Assembly: GCA_023387815.1 (NCBI GenBank)
Contig: JAEWHK010000079.1
Coordinates: 77,646-141,645, forward strand
Source of the DNA: Pseudomonadota bacterium
GTDB lineage: Bacteria; Pseudomonadota; Gammaproteobacteria; Burkholderiales; Burkholderiaceae_B
Direction: 5' to 3'
DNA length: 64,000 bases
Shown: positions 60,788-64,000 of the stretch, piece by piece
How positions within the stretch are numbered: position 1 is the stretch's first letter
Layout: the number at the start of each line of letters is the position of its first letter
The notes under the pieces: model-generated
Databases searched by the model: none
What the model was told of the DNA's origin: nothing
Seen by the model: only the letters and a program-made list of their open reading frames with translations
Program-made: the position numbers and the translations under genes

Positions 60788-60940
60788 GGGGATTTAGTTA
60801 AGTCCGTCCAGAAATATGCTCATTAAAAAGCGTTCAGATGCAAAGGATTGCGTGATCGGCGATTTCAAAACCGGGGGGAATCGAAAAATGAACCGAAACG
60901 AAGATTAGCATATTCTACTTGACACGATCTCCATTTGAAT

Positions 60941-60974
60941 GACACACTGTGTCCTATATGACAATTGTTATAAT
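60941..60974 (+). promoter_or_regulatory. Promoter of the Bug-GST-aldolase group with overlapping palindrome
   Basis: A consensus -10 box TATAAT lies at 60969-60974. The perfect palindrome GACACA-C-TGTGTC at 60941-60953 covers the expected -35 position, where no good -35 hexamer is seen. The layout fits an activator- or repressor-dependent promoter bound by the divergent XRE/cupin protein. ACAATTGT at 60961-60968 is a further small palindrome. Confidence 0.55.
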
Positions 60975-60991
60975 AAAAGACAGGAGATGTT

Positions 60992-61975
60992 GTGAGACTA
61001 CATAATTTTCTTATATCCGTAAAAGGTGCAATCGTGACTTCCAGCCTCATGCTGGGGTTTCCTTCTCTGAGCGCAGCTGCCTATCCTGATGCCGCTGTAC
61101 GTCTGGTTGTCCCCTTTGGGGCCGGTGGTATCACAGATATCATCGCCCGTCATCTGGGCAAAGGATTGTCTGACGTTCTGAAACAGAGTGTTGTGGTGGA
61201 AAATCGCGGAGGCGCCGGAGGCACAATCGGCGCTACTGCCGCCAGTCGGGCACCGGCAGATGGGTATACCGTATTCATGGGTACGGTTGGTACACAAATC
61301 GTCAACCCATTAATCATGAAATCAATCAAATACAGTCCGGACGATTTCGAGCCGATAGGAATGATTTCAGGTTCCCCATATGTCCTGGCTGTTCGCTCTG
61401 GGCTGAACATCAACAATTATGATGAACTTATCGATTACGCCAAAGCAAATCCCGGCAAACTGAATTTTGGGTCCGCAGGCGTCGGGAGCTCGCCCCACCT
61501 TGGTCTGGAGTTATTAAAGTACACAGGCAAGGTCGATATCCTTCATGTTCCATTCAAGAGTGGTGGTGAGGCAGTCAACGCTGCTGTCGGTGGACAGGTT
61601 GATCTGGTTATGGACGCCATACCGGTGATAGTGCCTCAAACTCAAGGCAACAGGCTTAAAGCGCTGCTATTGGCATCCGACAAGTCGTCTGATGCCGCTC
61701 AGGGTATTCCGACCAGCGCCGAGACAGGTAATCCGGACCTCACCATTAGCTCATGGAATGCCTTGTATGTGCCAAAGGGAACACCTCAGGAAGTCGTCAA
61801 TACGTTGAGGTCGTCGTTACAAAAGGCGCTGGCCGATCCCACGCTCAGGAAAACACTGGAGGCTCAGGGCAGCCAGGTATACACAGGTACAATGACTGAA
61901 TATGACGGTTTTATGCAGGCTGAATCCAGTAAATGGAACAAGATCGTTAAAGAAGCAGATATTTCATTACCTTAA
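60992..61975 (+). CDS. Bug/TctC-family periplasmic receptor
   Basis: A 327-residue receptor starting at a GTG (60992), with AGGAGA seven bases upstream. The signal peptide is MRLHNFLISVKGAIVTSSLMLG with cleavage near LSAAAYPD. Motifs: YPDAAVRLVVPFGAGGITDIIARHL, ENRGGAGGTIGATAASRAPADGYTVFMG, FGSAGVGSSPHLGLELLKYTGK and ILHVPFKSGGEAVNAAVGGQVDLVMD. It precedes a glutathione-transferase-like gene by 15 bases, and a class II aldolase gene follows. The divergent XRE/cupin protein likely controls it. Confidence 0.95.
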   Translation: MRLHNFLISVKGAIVTSSLMLGFPSLSAAAYPDAAVRLVVPFGAGGITDIIARHLGKGLSDVLKQSVVVENRGGAGGTIGATAASRAPADGYTVFMGTVGTQIVNPLIMKSIKYSPDDFEPIGMISGSPYVLAVRSGLNINNYDELIDYAKANPGKLNFGSAGVGSSPHLGLELLKYTGKVDILHVPFKSGGEAVNAAVGGQVDLVMDAIPVIVPQTQGNRLKALLLASDKSSDAAQGIPTSAETGNPDLTISSWNALYVPKGTPQEVVNTLRSSLQKALADPTLRKTLEAQGSQVYTGTMTEYDGFMQAESSKWNKIVKEADISLP

Positions 61976-61990
61976 ATTGCCTCAGCCATC

Positions 61991-62635
61991 ATGACAACAG
62001 ATTCTCATCTCAAACCGCTGGAATTAATAGACACCGTTTTATCCGGTAATGGATGGAAGGTGCGATTGCTTGCTGGTCACCTTGAAATTCCGCTGATTCG
62101 CAGATCACTCTCTATTGTAGATGGTGATTTAGAGGAAGCATCCTTCGGCGAAATCAGTCCATTGAGGCAGGTCCCTGTTCTGAAAACGCGGGACGGTCAT
62201 TGGCTGAGTGAGTCCTCGGCGATACTTTGGTATTTGGGCGAAGGGACGGATTTTGTACCATCCGACCCCACAGAACGGGCCCAGGTTATCCAATGGCTGA
62301 TGTTCGAGCAAACGAAGCTAATGTGGAATCTTGCCCAGCCTCGATTGTGGATTGCGCTAAGGAAATCAATGAATGTCAATGATCCACGCGCGATACGCTG
62401 GAGACAGCGGGGGACGCAGCAGCTGGACATACTGGAACATCACCTGAAAGGCAAAAACTATGTTGTAGGTTCATCACCCACAATCGCAGACCTGGCACTC
62501 TATCCATACATTCGTATGTCTCCATTGGGCGGGTATGATCTGACGCCCTATCCCCGACTGAACGACTGGCTGCAAAGAATCAGGGCACTGCCCGGTCATG
62601 TGCCTTTGATCGAAGGTGATAACGAAACAGCTTGA
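61991..62635 (+). CDS. Glutathione S-transferase family protein
   Basis: A 214-residue protein with an N-terminal thioredoxin-like domain (LSGNGWKVRLLAGHLEIPLIRRSLSIVDGD, RQVPVLKTRDGHWLSESSAILWYLGEGTDFVP) carrying the glutathione-binding VP and ES signatures. The C-terminal helical domain follows (QLDILEHHLKGKNYVVGSSPTIADLALYPYIR). The catalytic N-terminal residue is probably a Ser or Asn near SGNGWK. It is co-transcribed with a Bug receptor, so it may act on the imported compound, for example as an isomerase or in dehalogenation or ether cleavage, but this is a guess. Confidence 0.9.
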   Translation: MTTDSHLKPLELIDTVLSGNGWKVRLLAGHLEIPLIRRSLSIVDGDLEEASFGEISPLRQVPVLKTRDGHWLSESSAILWYLGEGTDFVPSDPTERAQVIQWLMFEQTKLMWNLAQPRLWIALRKSMNVNDPRAIRWRQRGTQQLDILEHHLKGKNYVVGSSPTIADLALYPYIRMSPLGGYDLTPYPRLNDWLQRIRALPGHVPLIEGDNETA

Positions 62636-62751
62636 GTAAGAATTGAATATCAGGATTAGAAGCCACTGAATCAGGATCAAATACTGAATATTCAATTCTC
62701 GTTTTTTATTATTTAAATGGTTGCAATGAATCAGGACAAAAGGAGTTGGTA

Positions 62752-63546
62752 ATGAACTCGGTTGATAGTTTTGAGTTGGATAAACAAACGCTGATCAAAA
62801 AATCAAGCGCGATGATGGATCAGACGCTGAATACGAAGAAATACACGCCTCGGCAAAAGCTCGCTTTGACGTGTCGAATTCTGTTCGATAATGGGCACGA
62901 CTCAGGGTTGGCAGGTCAGATAACCGCCAGAGCTGAACAGGACGGCACCTATTACACACAGCGCCTTGGGCTGGGGTTTGATGAAATTTCGGAAGACAAT
63001 TTGCTTGTTGTGGATGAGCATCTGAATGTTATCGCCGGGGATGGCATGGCCAATCCCGCTAATCGCTTTCATTCCTGGGTCTATCGAGCAAGACCGGATG
63101 TCAATTGCATTGTTCATACCCATGCACGTTATACGGCTGCATTGAGCATGCTGGAAACGCCGCTACAGGTCTCTCACATGGACAATTGTATTTTGTACGG
63201 TGATGTTGCTTTCGTGGAAAAGTGGCCGGGCGTTCCTGTCGGTAACGAAGAAGGTGAATTGATCTCTTCAGCTCTTGGTGATAAACGTGCATTGATGTTA
63301 TCGCATCATGGGCTGCTGATTGCAGCGTCATCGATTGAGGAGGCATGCGTTCTTGGTATCGCTTTTGAGAGAGCCGCTCATATGCACTTGCTCGCTGCTG
63401 CAGCGGGAGAGATCAAGCCGATTGACGAAGCGCTTGGCAAAGAAGCGCATGACTGGATATTGAGACCAACGCGCAATGCAGTCGCGTTCGATTACTATGC
63501 CCGCAGGAGTTTAAAAGATCCTCGGAATGCTGATTGTCTGAACTAG
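62752..63546 (+). CDS. Class II aldolase/adducin family protein
   Basis: A 264-residue cytoplasmic protein. Zinc histidines are in CIVHTHARYTAALSML and LMLSHHGLLIAASSIEEAC, and the active-site glycine-rich loop is DSGLAGQITARAEQDGTYYTQRLGLGFDEIS. The ATG at 62752 has AGGAG six bases upstream; a TTG at 62746 is less likely. A gap of 116 bases after the GST gene may hold a weak second promoter, but the same strand and the Bug context suggest one module. Relatives include fuculose-phosphate aldolase and decarboxylases of hydroxy-keto acids. It differs from the aldolase at 16109. Confidence 0.9.
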   Translation: MNSVDSFELDKQTLIKKSSAMMDQTLNTKKYTPRQKLALTCRILFDNGHDSGLAGQITARAEQDGTYYTQRLGLGFDEISEDNLLVVDEHLNVIAGDGMANPANRFHSWVYRARPDVNCIVHTHARYTAALSMLETPLQVSHMDNCILYGDVAFVEKWPGVPVGNEEGELISSALGDKRALMLSHHGLLIAASSIEEACVLGIAFERAAHMHLLAAAAGEIKPIDEALGKEAHDWILRPTRNAVAFDYYARRSLKDPRNADCLN

Positions 63547-63554
63547 TACAACTA

Positions 63555-64000
63555 ATGAAACCTCCATTCAGTACACAAACCAGTCATGATCGCCATGGGC
63601 TTTACCCTGAAGCCACTACGGTGGAGGACTTTCGCCACAACCTGGCGACTGTCCATGCCAGCATAGCAGCAGCCTGTCAGCGAGTCGGCCGAGATCCCGC
63701 CAGTGTACGTCTGCTGCCTGTCAGCAAGACCAAACCTGAAGCGAATCTGCGTCTGGCCTACGAGGCAGGCTGTCGCATGCTGGGTGAGAACAAGCCACAG
63801 GAAGCTTACCGAAAATGGGAGGCCATGCCAGACCTGACCGACCTGCAATGGTCGGTCATCGGACACCTGCAAACCAACAAGGCCAAACTGGTCGCGCGCT
63901 TCGCTACCGAGTTCCAGGCCCTGGACAGTCTGCGCGTAGCCGAGGCGCTGGAACGGCGCCTGCAAGCTGAAGGCCGTTCGCTGGGTGTGTATGTGCAGGT
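63555..64000 (+). CDS. YggS/PLPBP-family pyridoxal-phosphate homeostasis protein, N-terminal part
   Basis: The frame runs from an ATG at 63555 out of the window. LRLLPVSKTKPEANLRLA places the PLP lysine at about K58; LGENKPQEAYRKWEAM and QWSVIGHLQTNKAKLVARFA are family signatures. Members buffer PLP and have no known catalysis. It begins 8 bases after the aldolase stop with no ribosome site, and carries about 20 extra N-terminal residues (KPPFSTQTSHDRHGLYPEA) compared with typical YggS. The base composition looks more GC-rich than the aldolase gene. About 148 of an expected 230-250 residues are visible. Confidence 0.88.
   Translation, partial: MKPPFSTQTSHDRHGLYPEATTVEDFRHNLATVHASIAAACQRVGRDPASVRLLPVSKTKPEANLRLAYEAGCRMLGENKPQEAYRKWEAMPDLTDLQWSVIGHLQTNKAKLVARFATEFQALDSLRVAEALERRLQAEGRSLGVYVQ

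Noticed and set aside
1..64000. CRISPR arrays, tRNA, rRNA, insertion sequences, integrase or prophage genes
   Set aside because: I looked on both strands and found none that I could support.

Overview
The window looks like chromosome from a betaproteobacterium of the Alcaligenaceae. The strongest pointers are eight Bug-type (TctC) tricarboxylate-transporter receptors in 64 kb, a habit of Bordetella, Achromobacter and Advenella, and a thiosulfate dehydrogenase (tsdBA) locus, which suits Advenella (formerly Tetrathiobacter). The genus is an inference from gene content. I see no rRNA, tRNA, CRISPR array, insertion sequence or prophage. It reads as a catabolic accessory region made of small modules, each usually pairing a periplasmic Bug receptor with degradative enzymes and a local regulator.

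Layout. 1-4146 (+): Bug (partial), CaiB/BaiF CoA-transferase, enoyl-CoA hydratase, aldehyde dehydrogenase. 4216-13302: an acid-sugar/hydroxy-acid island holding an aconitase paralogue, a divergent Bug plus beta-propeller lactonase, a GntR regulator with two winged helices, a DHDPS-family lyase, an enolase-superfamily dehydratase and another Bug, with a second GntR (13448) divergent from it. 14136-18036: aldolase-Bug-amidohydrolase operon with a divergent LysR. 18075-28127: housekeeping and stress genes (ilvD, membrane proteins, sorbosone-dehydrogenase-like lipoprotein, lactonase, Old Yellow Enzyme, HIBADH-like dehydrogenase). 26694-34761: RND efflux pump (OprM-, AcrB- and AcrA-like) divergent from a BaeSR-like two-component system. 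34804-38075: tsdB-tsdA-dsrE-binding-protein operon, all four products exported. 38294-45003: Bug, an SDH-like complex, a two-subunit class I fumarase/tartrate dehydratase and an odd amidohydrolase, with a divergent LysR. 46502-54378: two Bugs, enoyl-CoA hydratase, two acyl-CoA dehydrogenases, an ADP-forming acyl-CoA synthetase and TetR. 54433-58557: GFA protein, FUSC exporter, HipBA. 58803-64000: NmrA-like reductase with HxlR, XRE/cupin regulator with Bug-GST-aldolase, and a truncated YggS gene.

How it works together. Bug receptors would capture carboxylates in the periplasm; no TctA/TctB membrane subunits are present, so transport partners must lie elsewhere. Enzymes then activate (CoA-transferase, acyl-CoA synthetase), oxidise (acyl-CoA dehydrogenases, SDH-like complex) or dehydrate/cleave (fumarase, enolase superfamily, DHDPS-like, aldolases) the substrate. 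Several divergent promoters carry perfect inverted repeats that fit the adjacent regulator. The best supported is ATTGCA-N16-TGCAAT, found both between the aconitase and Bug genes and in front of the double-winged-helix GntR gene. The most unusual systems are that regulon, the Bug/SDH/fumarase/amidohydrolase operon, and the all-periplasmic tsdBA-dsrE-binding-protein operon.
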